From assembly GCF_030433435.1 (NCBI RefSeq), contig NZ_JANRHH010000013.1:118020-182019 (forward strand): a stretch of 64,000 bases of DNA, given 5' to 3'. The stretch's first letter is position 1; each line of letters starts with the position of its first letter. The translations under genes and the position numbers were made by a program. Origin of the DNA: Polycladomyces subterraneus (GTDB lineage: Bacteria; Bacillota; Bacilli; Thermoactinomycetales; JIR-001). Shown in pieces: positions 22,146 through 32,012 of the stretch. Below the pieces are notes generated by a model. The model was not told the origin of the DNA and ran no database searches. It saw nothing but the letters and a program-made list of their open reading frames with translations.

Positions 22146-23000
22146 TCATTCGTAAACGTAAAACCCGCGTCCCGTCTTGCGCCCCAGCCAACAAGCCGCT
22201 ACGTATTTTTTGAGCAAGGGGCACGGGCGATACTTGCTGTCACCGAATCCCTCATACAACGTTTCCATGATGTACAGGCAGGTGTCCAATCCGATGAAGT
22301 CGGCCAAGGTGAGCGGGCCCATCGGATGGTTCATGCCCAGTTTCATCACTTCGTCGATCGCTTCCGGTGTGGCGACCCCTTCATACACCGCATAGATGGC
22401 CTCATTGATCATCGGCATGAGTACCCGGTTGGAAACGAAACCAGGGAAGTCTTGCACTTCGACCGGCGTTTTCCCCATATGGCGGGCCAAACGATCCACT
22501 ACACGGAAGGTTTCTTCCGAGGTGGCCAGACCGCGGATCACCTCTACCAACTTCATCACAGGAACTGGGTTCATAAAATGCATCCCAATCACTTTTTCCG
22601 GCCGCTTGGTGGCCGCCGCAATCTCCGTGATCGGCAGCGACGAGGTATTCGTTGCCAAAATCGCGTGCACTGGAGCATGTTGATCCAGCTGACGGAAGAG
22701 ATCCGCCTTCACCTGCTTGTTTTCCACTACCGCCTCAATGACCAGATCCACCTCGGCCACGGCCACGGCCAAATCCGTCAACGGGTGCAAGCGCCCCAGG
22801 ATCTCCTCCTTTTGCTCTTCGGTGAGCCGCCCCTTTTCCAGTTGACGCCCCAGATTTTTCTCAATCGATTGCAGCCCCTTGTTCACCCGCGCTTCATCGA
22901 CGTCCACCAACGTCACGTGAAGGCCGGATTGCGCCGCCACTTGGGCGATACCGCTCCCCATCTGGCCGGCGCCGATCACGCTGACGCGTTGAATTTCCAT
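22146..23000 (-). CDS. hbd: 3-hydroxybutyryl-CoA dehydrogenase
   Basis: NAD(P)-dependent 3-hydroxyacyl-CoA dehydrogenase of 284 residues. The Rossmann motif [11 protein letters not shown] is at the N-terminus, and the catalytic histidine lies in HFMNPVPVM near residue 140. The C-terminal dimerisation domain includes [17 protein letters not shown] chose ATG 23000 behind AAAGGGG; another ATG two codons upstream is possible. It lies between the thiolase and an acyl-CoA dehydrogenase, matching B. subtilis MmgB order. A crotonase gene to link it to the dehydrogenases is absent from the window. Confidence 0.94.
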   Translation of the reverse strand: MEIQRVSVIGAGQMGSGIAQVAAQSGLHVTLVDVDEARVNKGLQSIEKNLGRQLEKGRLTEEQKEEILGRLHPLTDLAVAVAEVDLVIEAVVENKQVKADLFRQLDQHAPVHAILATNTSSLPITEIAAATKRPEKVIGMHFMNPVPVMKLVEVIRGLATSEETFRVVDRLARHMGKTPVEVQDFPGFVSNRVLMPMINEAIYAVYEGVATPEAIDEVMKLGMNHPMGPLTLADFIGLDTCLYIMETLYEGFGDSKYRPCPLLKKYVAACWLGRKTGRGFYVYE

Positions 23001-23151
23001 GTGCATCCCCTTTCTGTAGCGTTTTTTCATTCTTACAGGGGTGTGTCTGATCCATATTTCCCACATTGCTTTCCCGGTTCGCACTACCTGCGATCTCAAG
23101 GAAGCAGATTATGGCCGCTCCGCCCCGGAGCGCAGGACGCCATTCCGAGCA

Positions 23152-24330
23152 TCAATCCACCTTGACCAATACGGCATCTCCTTGCCCTGAACCGCTGCAA
23201 ATGGCCGCTACCCCCCATCCGCCGCCGCGCCGACGCAATTCATAAATCAGCGTAAGAAGGATCCGCGCGCCGCTGGCGCCGATCGGGTGACCCAGCGCGA
23301 TTGCCCCGCCGTTAACATTCACCTTTTCTTCATCCCAACCAAGGATTTTTCCGTTGGACAAAGCGACGGCGGCAAACGCTTCGTTCACTTCCAACAGGTG
23401 AATGTCGTCCAGCTCTCGATCATGCTGCTTCAACAACTTCTGGATCGCATGGGCCGGGGTGATGGGGAAATAGCGCGCTTCCATCGCCACTGCCGCATGC
23501 CCGACGATTTTGGCCAACGGCTCAACCCCCAGCTCCCGCGCTTTGTTCGCAGAGGACAGCACCAACGCTGCCGCACCATCATTCACACCGGGAGCATTCC
23601 CCGCGGTGATCGTGCCGTCTTTCAAATAAACCGGTGAAAGCGATGCCAGTTTTTCCAGAGAAGTGTCCCGACGGGGGGATTCATCCGTGTCTACCACCGT
23701 CTCATGTTTCTTTGTCTTGACCGTGACGGGAACGATCTCTTCCGCCAATTTGCCCGACTCGATCGCTGCGATCGCCCGCTCGTGACTGCGCAGTGCCCAA
23801 CGATCCTGCTCTTCGCGCGATACTCCATACTCCGCCGCCACATTGCTGCCGTGAACAATCATGTGAACATCATCAAACGCACACCACAAACCATCATGAA
23901 TCATCAGATCCACCAGCTTCCCGTCACCCATGCGCTGTCCCCAGCGCCCCGACGGCACAATATAGGGAGCATTGCTCATGCTCTCCATGCCACCCGCCAC
24001 AATCACCTGCGCCCCGCCGGACCTGATCACTTGATCCGCCAATGTCGCACTACGCAGTCCTGATGCGCACACTTTGTTGATCGTCTCCGTCTGCACCTCC
24101 CAAGGCAACCCCGCATGTCGCGCAGCTTGCCGGGAGGGAATCTGGCCTGCCCCGCCTTGCAGGACCATACCCATGATCACTTCCTCCACCGCTTCACGCG
24201 GAATCCCGGCGCGTTCCAGTGCTCCCCGGATCGCGATGCCACCCAGCTCTACAGAGGGAATTCCCTTCAAAGCACCACCAAATTTCCCAAACGGTGTGCG
24301 CGCACCACCCAACACCACGGTTTCCGTCAC
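23152..24330 (-). CDS. Acetyl-CoA C-acetyltransferase (thiolase)
   Basis: Thiolase cleaving acetoacetyl-CoA to two acetyl-CoA or the reverse, 392 residues. The acylated cysteine is in KVCASGLRS near residue 86, the catalytic histidine in [10 protein letters not shown], and the second cysteine in the C-terminal CSGSGQG, a slight variant of the usual CxGGGQG. The start is GTG 24330 behind TTGGAGGTG; upstream in-frame codons lack a site. It is the first gene of the acyl-CoA operon and could also consume acetoacetyl-CoA derived from lysine catabolism. Confidence 0.94.
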   Translation of the reverse strand: MTETVVLGGARTPFGKFGGALKGIPSVELGGIAIRGALERAGIPREAVEEVIMGMVLQGGAGQIPSRQAARHAGLPWEVQTETINKVCASGLRSATLADQVIRSGGAQVIVAGGMESMSNAPYIVPSGRWGQRMGDGKLVDLMIHDGLWCAFDDVHMIVHGSNVAAEYGVSREEQDRWALRSHERAIAAIESGKLAEEIVPVTVKTKKHETVVDTDESPRRDTSLEKLASLSPVYLKDGTITAGNAPGVNDGAAALVLSSANKARELGVEPLAKIVGHAAVAMEARYFPITPAHAIQKLLKQHDRELDDIHLLEVNEAFAAVALSNGKILGWDEEKVNVNGGAIALGHPIGASGARILLTLIYELRRRGGGWGVAAICSGSGQGDAVLVKVD

Positions 24331-24356
24331 TACGGCCACCTCCAACAGCAAATTTT

Positions 24357-24372
24357 GATCGAGCGCTCGTTC
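24357..24372. promoter_or_regulatory. Palindrome before the thiolase operon
   Basis: A 16-bp near-perfect palindrome of the form GA-CGAGCGCTCG-TC lies between the promoter and the thiolase start. Size, symmetry and position fit a TetR-family operator, and a tetR gene lies in the operon. The link is inferred, not shown. Confidence 0.55.
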
Positions 24373-24402
24373 GAAATTCGCCGAAAAATGAAAACGCCTT
24401 CA

Positions 24403-24431
24403 TCTCTAAGATAACCCGAGGCGCTTGTCAA
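24403..24431 (-). promoter_or_regulatory. Promoter of the thiolase-icmF operon
   Basis: Minus-strand TTGACA (24431-24426) and TAGAGA (24408-24403) are separated by 17 nt, about 75 nt upstream of the thiolase GTG. Typical sigma-A spacing with a perfect -35. Confidence 0.7.
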
Positions 24432-24555
24432 TGCAATAGCAATTATTCGGAAGATCATTCTAGATTGAAGCTTCTCACTTTTTATGATATGCGGTCCGCT
24501 CACCGGGATTCCCCCGTAGGACTGATCATTTTTCCCGATTTGCCTCTTGACCTGA

Positions 24556-25459
<904 letters not shown>

Positions 25460-25461
<2 letters not shown>

Positions 25462-25536
25462 AACCCCTGACAGCCGGCGTTACCTTCGGGGCGTGACGGC
25501 AAGGGTTCTGGACCCCCGGGTCTGATCGGCCCGGGG
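25460..25536. repeat. Two hairpins after the HAD gene
   Basis: An AGAACCC/GGGTTCT stem with an inner CCGGCG-CGTGACGG part is followed by a CCCCGGG/CCCGGGG stem. Neither has a T-run, so they may act as bidirectional 3' barriers between the convergent HAD and rph genes. Confidence 0.45.
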
Positions 25537-25604
25537 ATGATATATACTTGGTATGCAATGTGCGACGATAAGGACTGGGTTTTCCCGCTCGCTCCTTATA
25601 ACAC

Positions 25605-28223
25605 TTACTTATTTTCTCCACTTAAAATCTCCACAAAACCCTGGTTTCCGTCTACACGAATCATTTGCCCGTCTTTGATTTTCTTCGTGGCATCATCCAC
25701 TCCCACCACGGCGGGAATTCCATATTCACGAGCCACCACCGAACCGTGAGTCATCAGGCCACCTACCTCTGTAACCAGTGCTTTTGCCGATTGGAATAAC
25801 GGAGTCCAACCGGGATCGGTATGAGGAGCAACAAGAATCTCCCCTTCATTGAGGTGAGCATCTTCTGGTTTCAAGACGGTCCGGGCCTTCCCTTCAACCA
25901 CTCCGGCGGAAGCCGGTGTTCCAACAAGCGCCCCTTCGGGAAACTCTCCTTTCCTGGGAGAACCTGTTACCATTTCTCCTTCACTGGTCATCATTTTGGG
26001 TGGATGCAATGTTTGGTGCCATTCATATTTTTCTTTCCGCTCAGCAACAAATGAGGAAACATCTTGTTGAAACTCGCCTTTTGAGAGTTGAATCAACTCG
26101 TCAAGAGTAAAGAAAAACACATCTTCTGCTTGATGCAGAACCCCTTTCCTTACCAGTTCTTCCGCTTCGGCCATAATGGCTTTTTTGCATTCATCCAAAA
26201 TCAATGTTAACAGATATTTGGGGTGCTCTCGAAGCCCGCCCATATGGCGGTATACATCAATGAGACGGTTAATCCATTTGGACTTGAAACCACGACGTCC
26301 CACTTGATCCATAATCCGCTGAGCAGCTTCTTGGGCTTCCTGTTCTCCCTGAATGAATTTTTTCCGATGTTCTCCCGGCTTCACGCTGCGCATGTGTCCC
26401 AGGATAGCAGGAACCAGTTGGGTAGGTGCTTTACGCCAGCGAGGCCTTGTCAGGTCAATTTCACCAGGGCATCTATGTCCGTATTTGGAGATAAAATTAT
26501 CAAAAGCGCGTTTAAATCTCTCTCCCCCGCGTACGTTTAAAAGCCCTTCATGGAAGGTTTGGTCATTTGCATGTTTCAGATACTCCTCCACTTCTGGCAG
26601 TTCGCGGACCAGATCAGCCAAATCGCCAATCTGCAGGCCCATTTCGCTGGTGATATTGCCGGGGAGGGATTTATTCAATTGGTACAGTTCTTTCACATCC
26701 CCCAGCGCTTTCTTCAACAACATGAATGAGATCGGGAAACAGGCAACGTATGGAAGAAGGTTCGGCAACAAATCCTTTGCCAAAATGCTTAATTGATATT
26801 GAACCGCCTCCAGGCGTTCGGCCCCGCTTACACTCTGCAAAGCTTCACGGACCTCTGTCCACTTTTTCTGCATAAAACTTTCAACCTTGCTTTTCGCCAA
26901 TTTCGGGTCACGTTTGTGAAGATTTTTCCACACATTTTTTATAATGGGGGCTATGATTTGGCGTCTTGACTTGACTAAACCCTTTTTAGGGGGAACCTGG
27001 AGGAACTCAGGCCGCTGAATGACTTCACTGATGGCATGGCTGAACGCTTCATCAAACAAATTTTTAAAAGCTTTGGGCAGCATTTTTCTTCCCAGCTTGG
27101 TACGAAGCACTTCCGTGGGATCAACAAAAAGACGTCCCCCTGCTTCCAAAAACACATTTTTCGGAAAAATGGTTCGTAAGACCGAGAGCCCCAACGGTTT
27201 CATGGCATTTGTCATCATTTGTACATGACCGAATGAGAACATGACACGAAGCGGTTCTTGCGGAATGTCAGGCAGGGGATACAGCGAAGTAATCGGCCGG
27301 CTTTGCACGACAAAGATCTTTCCGTTTTCGATACAGAACTCGATGTCTTGCGGGGAGCCAAAATGCTTCTCGATTCTTTTTCCCAGCTCAGCCAAACGCA
27401 AAATCTGGCTGTCCGACAAGGCTTGCTTGGTCTGTTGATCCGGAGGCAAGTCTTTTTTCACCGTACCTCCTTCAGGCAAGGAGAAAACCGCAATTTTCTT
27501 TTCTGAAATGTTCTTTTGAATGATGTTGCCGTCTTTTACTTTGTATAAATCTGCCGACACCATTCCGGATACAATGGCTTCTCCCAATCCGAAACTGGCA
27601 TCAATGGAAACGACTTTGCGATTCCCGTTCACCGGATCCGCGGTAAACAGAATACCTGAAATTTCCGGATTCATCATCCGCTGAACCACGACAGACAGGT
27701 AGACCTGACGATGATCGAACCCATTTTTCGCCCGATAGGATATGGCACGATCGGTAAACAAAGACGCCCAACATTTCCGAACATGTTGAAGCAGTTCATC
27801 CTGCCCCTTAATGTTCAAATAGGTATCCTGCTGACCCGCAAACGAAGCAGTAGGCAGATCCTCAGCCGTTGCACTGGAACGAACGGCATAAGCATGCTCT
27901 TTCCCCACCGATTCCCAGGCATGAATGATTTCTCTTCTCAACTGGAAGGGGATCTCCAATTGTTGTAAGTGAGTACGAATACGCTCTCCTAACTTCCGCA
28001 ATTGATTTAAATCATCCGGGTCCATTGCATTGAGTTCTTCTAACAAAGAATCCATTTCGGGACTGGTGGCGATAAAATCTTGATACGCATATGTCGTCAC
28101 ACAAAACCCATCTGGTACCGGAAAGCCTGCCTTACTCAGTTCACCCAGGTTGGCTCCCTTTCCCCCGACATAAGGGAGACTGGAACGGTCCACTTGATCA
28201 AAAAATAATACATACGATTTCAT
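25605..28223 (-). CDS. rph: Rifampin phosphotransferase / PEP-synthase-like enzyme
   Basis: Three-domain dikinase of 872 residues: an N-terminal ATP-grasp domain (GGKGANLGE, SSATAEDLP, SFAGQQDTYLN), a middle helical domain of about 450 residues that replaces the PEP-synthase barrel, and a C-terminal swivelling phosphohistidine domain (GGLMTHGSVVAREYG near residue 825). This layout matches rifamycin-inactivating phosphotransferases, which phosphorylate rifampin with ATP, and B. subtilis Pps/RphC. Substrate is inferred from architecture. It is transcribed away from a monooxygenase-fold gene, with a promoter flanked by two palindromes. Confidence 0.85.
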   Translation of the reverse strand: MKSYVLFFDQVDRSSLPYVGGKGANLGELSKAGFPVPDGFCVTTYAYQDFIATSPEMDSLLEELNAMDPDDLNQLRKLGERIRTHLQQLEIPFQLRREIIHAWESVGKEHAYAVRSSATAEDLPTASFAGQQDTYLNIKGQDELLQHVRKCWASLFTDRAISYRAKNGFDHRQVYLSVVVQRMMNPEISGILFTADPVNGNRKVVSIDASFGLGEAIVSGMVSADLYKVKDGNIIQKNISEKKIAVFSLPEGGTVKKDLPPDQQTKQALSDSQILRLAELGKRIEKHFGSPQDIEFCIENGKIFVVQSRPITSLYPLPDIPQEPLRVMFSFGHVQMMTNAMKPLGLSVLRTIFPKNVFLEAGGRLFVDPTEVLRTKLGRKMLPKAFKNLFDEAFSHAISEVIQRPEFLQVPPKKGLVKSRRQIIAPIIKNVWKNLHKRDPKLAKSKVESFMQKKWTEVREALQSVSGAERLEAVQYQLSILAKDLLPNLLPYVACFPISFMLLKKALGDVKELYQLNKSLPGNITSEMGLQIGDLADLVRELPEVEEYLKHANDQTFHEGLLNVRGGERFKRAFDNFISKYGHRCPGEIDLTRPRWRKAPTQLVPAILGHMRSVKPGEHRKKFIQGEQEAQEAAQRIMDQVGRRGFKSKWINRLIDVYRHMGGLREHPKYLLTLILDECKKAIMAEAEELVRKGVLHQAEDVFFFTLDELIQLSKGEFQQDVSSFVAERKEKYEWHQTLHPPKMMTSEGEMVTGSPRKGEFPEGALVGTPASAGVVEGKARTVLKPEDAHLNEGEILVAPHTDPGWTPLFQSAKALVTEVGGLMTHGSVVAREYGIPAVVGVDDATKKIKDGQMIRVDGNQGFVEILSGENK

Positions 28224-28409
28224 GGGTTGGTCACCTTTCCTTTATCATTAATCGAACAAACGGTTCAATACAGAAAAGCAGTCCCGGGTGATCCATCCCG
28301 CCTTCATGTCTCTTAGCCTGCTCACCGGGCATACTGCAACCTGCCTGGACATTGAATCGATAGCAACAGCACGGTACACACGGGTGTCGCGAAACCCCTC
28401 CCATGCAAA

Positions 28410-28482
28410 TGAGTAATTACTCACTTACAATGTATGATAAGTCCTCATTGAAAGTCAACAAAAAAGTGAGTTGTTACTTACT
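28410..28482 (-). promoter_or_regulatory. rph promoter flanked by two palindromic sites
   Basis: TTGACT (28458-28453) and TACATT (28434-28429) form a minus-strand promoter with an 18-nt spacer. It is bracketed by a perfect palindrome TGAGTAATTACTCA (28410-28423) and a related imperfect one, AGTGAGT-TTACTTACT (28465-28482). Two copies of a GTGAGTNNTTACT-type sequence around one promoter suggest a TetR/MarR-class repressor; the regulator is not identified. The rest of the 28224-28672 gap shows nothing else I can name. Confidence 0.6.
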
Positions 28483-28672
28483 TCATCATGATATCTGCTT
28501 TACCCCTGATAACAGCTTCGCTGGTATATTACCCCTAAGAGTTGGAAGTGGTCATCACAGGTTACCGATAAGGAGATGGACGATCAGGATCGAGGAAGGA
28601 AGCGACATTCGACCAGTCGTATTTTGGAGTAGGCCCAGCGGGGACCATCTCTCGACGAAAGGAGTATTTGCC

Positions 28673-29014
28673 TTGGCCAATGCCCAAACCCCGCAACCGC
28701 CGTACTATGCCGTCATCTTCACTTCCCTGCGTTCCGACCAGGATGCTGAAGCCTACGCACAAATGGCCGAACGCATGGTGGAACTGGCCAAACAACAACC
28801 TGGTTTTTTGGGGGTGGAGAGCGTTCGCGACGCTGAAGGCTTCGGCATTACTGTATCCTATTGGGATTCCCCCGAATCCATCCGTCGCTGGAAAGCGCAC
28901 ACCGAACACCAAATTGCGCAGGAAAAAGGGAAAACCGGCTGGTATGAGCAATTTTTCACCCGTGTGTGCTTGATTGAGCAGGAATACGGATGGAAGCGCA
29001 ACCAGGAGAGGTGA
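28673..29014 (+). CDS. Antibiotic biosynthesis monooxygenase (ABM) family protein
   Basis: Small dimeric alpha/beta-barrel protein of 113 residues. The core (YYAVIFTSLRSD, QQPGFLGVESVRDA, GITVSYWDSPESI, RWKAHTEH) is typical of the ABM family, which includes quinol monooxygenases and haem-degrading enzymes. I placed the start at TTG 28673 behind AAAGGAG; the frame is open 90 codons upstream but without coding character. It diverges from rph. The specific reaction is unknown. Confidence 0.82.
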   Translation: MANAQTPQPPYYAVIFTSLRSDQDAEAYAQMAERMVELAKQQPGFLGVESVRDAEGFGITVSYWDSPESIRRWKAHTEHQIAQEKGKTGWYEQFFTRVCLIEQEYGWKRNQER

Positions 29015-29161
29015 CCAACCCATCCTTCCTCAACCGTCAGCCAACATCAGGATCAGAAATGGACTCTGATATTGCTGACAAAGTGGTTTACTATTGTGAT
29101 CTCGGGTGAGCCGCGAACTTTGTTATCAATCTGAGAGATGCACTTCCACTTCAATTGTCGA

Positions 29162-29212
29162 TTGACAAATGGAAAAACGAGGTGTATATTTATTTTAGAC
29201 AATTAAATTGTA
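29162..29212 (+). promoter_or_regulatory. gpx promoter with OhrR-like operator
   Basis: TTGACA (29162-29167), 17-nt spacer and TATATT (29185-29190) form an excellent sigma-A promoter. Eight nucleotides after the -10, at 29198-29212, lies GACAATTAAATTGTA, which matches 14 of 15 positions of the B. subtilis OhrR site (TACAATT-AATTGTA). A repressor bound there would block initiation, linking the gene to organic peroxide stress. Confidence 0.75.
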
Positions 29213-29254
29213 CACAATTTAATATCCCGAAAGGAAAGGGGTACAAACCTCAAT

Positions 29255-29728
29255 ATGAGTGTCTATGATTATTCCGCCGTCACCATGAATGGTAAAGAGA
29301 AATCCTTGTCCGATTACCGCGGCAAGGTGCTACTGATCGTCAACACCGCCAGCAAATGTGGATTTACCCCGCAGTACAAGGAACTGCAGATGTTGTACGA
29401 GCGGTATCGCGACAAAGGCTTGGAAATCCTCGGCTTTCCCTGCAATCAATTTGGCAACCAAGAACCGGGTTCCAATGAAGAGATCGCTTCGTTTTGTCAA
29501 TTGAACTACGGTGTCAGTTTTCCCATGTTCGCCAAAGTGGACGTCAAGGGGCCGAATGCCCATCCGCTATTTCGCTATCTGACCGAGCAGGCACCTGGGT
29601 TTTGGAACAAGGAAATCAAATGGAACTTCACCAAATTCCTCATCGATCGGGACGGCAACATCGTCAAACGGTATGCACCGACAACCCCTCCCCGAAAAAT
29701 TGAAAAGGAAATCGAACAATTATTATAA
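29255..29728 (+). CDS. Glutathione peroxidase family protein
   Basis: Thiol peroxidase of the GPx family, 157 residues, most likely thioredoxin-dependent as in other bacilli. The peroxidatic cysteine is C35 in NTASKCGFT, and the Gln and Trp motifs FPCNQFG and WNFTKFLID are intact. It carries cysteine, not selenocysteine. The upstream A/G-rich sequence is rather far from the ATG. The promoter carries an OhrR-like operator, so induction by organic hydroperoxides is expected. Confidence 0.93.
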   Translation: MSVYDYSAVTMNGKEKSLSDYRGKVLLIVNTASKCGFTPQYKELQMLYERYRDKGLEILGFPCNQFGNQEPGSNEEIASFCQLNYGVSFPMFAKVDVKGPNAHPLFRYLTEQAPGFWNKEIKWNFTKFLIDRDGNIVKRYAPTTPPRKIEKEIEQLL

Positions 29729-29832
29729 AGATGACGATAACAACTAAGCGGGGGAACCCAACCCTTAAACTTTGATGATAGAGAGCGTCGTTCCGCACAA
29801 TCAAGCCATAGAGTGCGAATGTATCAACACCC

Positions 29833-29864
29833 AAAAAAAATCACGCCCCAAACAGGCGTGATTT
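29833..29864 (-). terminator. Terminator after the J-domain/VanW gene
   Basis: Stem AATCACGCC / GGCGTGATT with a 7-nt loop is followed on the minus strand by eight Ts. It may also help end the convergent gpx transcript. Confidence 0.88.
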
Positions 29865-29900
29865 CCATATCACGGGCTCGTGAAACCATGAAACGACGCT

Positions 29901-31580
29901 TCACATACCGCCCGTTCCTCCATTCGGTTGGGGCGTCCCCCCAGACCCTGTGGTTCCTTGCGAACTGGCGTCTGTCCCTGTTGAGCCCGAACTGCCCGTA
30001 TCGCCAGTACCGCCAGTTGTTCCGTCGGTTCCAGTAGTACCGGTATCGGTACCAACATCTCCCGTGCTACCGGAATCGGTGCCGGTACTGCCGGTCGTTC
30101 CGCCAGTGGGTTGCCCAGTGTCCCCAGTGCTGCTGCCCGTACTTCCCGTATCCGTTCCGCCAGTGCTCCCCGTCATACCACTGGTATCGCCTCCAGCCTG
30201 ACCACCCGTGTCTCCGCTCGTGACGTCGCCCCCGGACAAATCACCGGTTTGCCCGTTCGATCCGCTGGCAGAACTGGAATCACCGCTGTCAACCGTACCG
30301 CCACCAGTTCCCGAACCAGATTTCGGGGAATGATGCGAATCCGGACGATTGTAATCCGGCGTCAACACAATGTGGTCCGACGGTTGGTCCGGGATGACCG
30401 ATTGTTCGGGCGGCAAGAGTTTGGAAGCCGGTTTTACCGGGTTGCGATCTACCTTTACGTCCGGCGTTGAGTAAATTTCCACGGTCAGTGCATCTGTCTT
30501 GAGCTTCGTTCGAATGACGACCGGGGCATTCAGGTTGTTCCTGAAGCGAAAATCAGGTTCATTCCAAGCCACGGTGGCATCCCTGCCCGCCGGAACATAA
30601 GTGGGGGTTTTGCTGTATGAAAAACGAGATAAGACCTCCAATCCCGCGTTGTCCACGCAGTTAAACAAAGTGGATGACGTTTGGGAAACGCCGCCCCCCA
30701 CTCCCTCGCTATATTCGCCCTGCACGATCTTCGTCACCGGTTGGTATCCCCGTTCTACCGTCCGTTGACCTACAGTTTGGTTGAACGAAAATACATCTCC
30801 CGGATTCAACACCACACCGTCGATAGCGCGGCTGGACAACCGGATGTTCTCCGTCCGGCTTTGATTTTCCGGATTGAAATAGGTCGTGTACTTGCCAATC
30901 CGTTGTCGATCCACCAGTTGCAATTGTTCTTCCGTCACCTTGGGAGCTTGGGGAATCATGGGGATCTCTTGCGGGCGATTGACGATTTTGGGTATGCGGG
31001 AAATCCACTCATTCTCAATCACAGCGGTATCCATCACCATACCGGAACGGGAAGGTTGAATGGGATCACCGAGCCGTTTCATTCTGGCATCTACGGCGGG
31101 CTTGTCCACTTCCTTCTTCACCAATTCCAACCATAACCCCAATTGACGTCGGTTAATGGTATCCGGATTTTTTCCGTCATAACCGACACTTTTCAGATCT
31201 AATTCCCACGTTTTTCCGCCATGCGTCAGAATCAGTTCTGAAGGTTGTAACAAATCACTGAACCCGTAAACGCCGACCAATGCGAGGAGGAGCAATACCA
31301 CGAATATGATGCCCATCCTCTTCTTTTGTCGTCGTTTGTAGGCATGGAGTGCCCGCCTAACGGCAAGTTCCGTTTCGTTGTCCTCCACCACCGCCAGAGC
31401 GGTCGGTGCTTGACGCACCAACTCCTCGTAAGCCTTCTGGACTTCCAAGAGCTTTCTGGCCGCATCACGCGAAGAGTTCACATCGGGATGATACTTCCGC
31501 ACTTGCTGGCGGTACGCTTTTTTGATCTCTTCGATCGTGGCGTCCTGGCGAACCCCGAGAATGCGGTAATATTTCTCCAT
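29901..31580 (-). CDS. J-domain / VanW-domain membrane protein with G/S/T-rich tail
   Basis: A 559-residue fusion. Residues 1-65 form a DnaJ J domain with the HPD motif at 31-33. A basic KRRQKKR stretch and one membrane helix (about residues 85-105) follow. Next come a peptidoglycan-binding-4-like segment (about 115-180) and a VanW domain (about 200-370; LNPGDVFSFN, GVGGGVSQTSSTLFN). The last 145 residues are nearly only Gly, Ser, Thr and Asp in imperfect short repeats. Topology would put the J domain inside and VanW outside the cell. VanW proteins relate to cell-wall functions and glycopeptide resistance. TTG 31583 is an alternative start. Confidence 0.85.
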   Translation of the reverse strand: MEKYYRILGVRQDATIEEIKKAYRQQVRKYHPDVNSSRDAARKLLEVQKAYEELVRQAPTALAVVEDNETELAVRRALHAYKRRQKKRMGIIFVVLLLLALVGVYGFSDLLQPSELILTHGGKTWELDLKSVGYDGKNPDTINRRQLGLWLELVKKEVDKPAVDARMKRLGDPIQPSRSGMVMDTAVIENEWISRIPKIVNRPQEIPMIPQAPKVTEEQLQLVDRQRIGKYTTYFNPENQSRTENIRLSSRAIDGVVLNPGDVFSFNQTVGQRTVERGYQPVTKIVQGEYSEGVGGGVSQTSSTLFNCVDNAGLEVLSRFSYSKTPTYVPAGRDATVAWNEPDFRFRNNLNAPVVIRTKLKTDALTVEIYSTPDVKVDRNPVKPASKLLPPEQSVIPDQPSDHIVLTPDYNRPDSHHSPKSGSGTGGGTVDSGDSSSASGSNGQTGDLSGGDVTSGDTGGQAGGDTSGMTGSTGGTDTGSTGSSTGDTGQPTGGTTGSTGTDSGSTGDVGTDTGTTGTDGTTGGTGDTGSSGSTGTDASSQGTTGSGGTPQPNGGTGGM

Positions 31581-31583
31581 CAA

Positions 31584-32012
31584 ATGCGCGGACCTCCACG
31601 ATAAAGATTAGGTTGTCCAACTTATTTCAGATAATAGAGAGTGATTCCACCCCATGATACGCCAAAAACAAGAAGATTTTAGGATTCCACCAACCGAATG
31701 GGTCATCATCTTCTTTCTGATGAATATTTTTTATGAATATGCAAGCATCTAAACAACACATTAGCATAGGAAGAAAAGGTCCACAATAAAGAAACACGTC
31801 GTATTCGAAAATACATCCTATGTCCTATACACATAAACAAAGGAAGGTTTTGCTTGTTTTCTCCTAAAAAACCCCTCCATCTATGGAGGGGGAAACTTCT
31901 AAGGGTGCAGGATTGTTTAATCCCTATCGCGTGTAACCCGCGATAAGGAAGCGTTTTCACATCGGATGAAAAACCGGTGTCCCTCTACGGCCGAATTCTT
32001 TACCAAACCGTG
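31584..32012. other. Gap between fadF and the J/VanW gene
   Basis: The 430-bp gap is AT-rich and holds the fadF terminator (31866-31892), a small ATCGCG/CGCGAT hairpin near 31930-31950 and presumably the promoter of the J/VanW gene. I saw no further gene. Confidence 0.5.
31866..31892 (-). terminator. Terminator downstream of fadF
   Basis: Stem CCCCTCCAT / ATGGAGGGG with a CTAT-type loop followed by six Ts on the minus strand, about 120 nt after the stop. Confidence 0.88.

Noticed and set aside
29901..30340. Tandem DNA repeat or CRISPR-like array
   Set aside because: The repetitive DNA is the in-frame Gly/Ser/Thr-coding tail of the J/VanW gene; units are irregular and no spacers exist.
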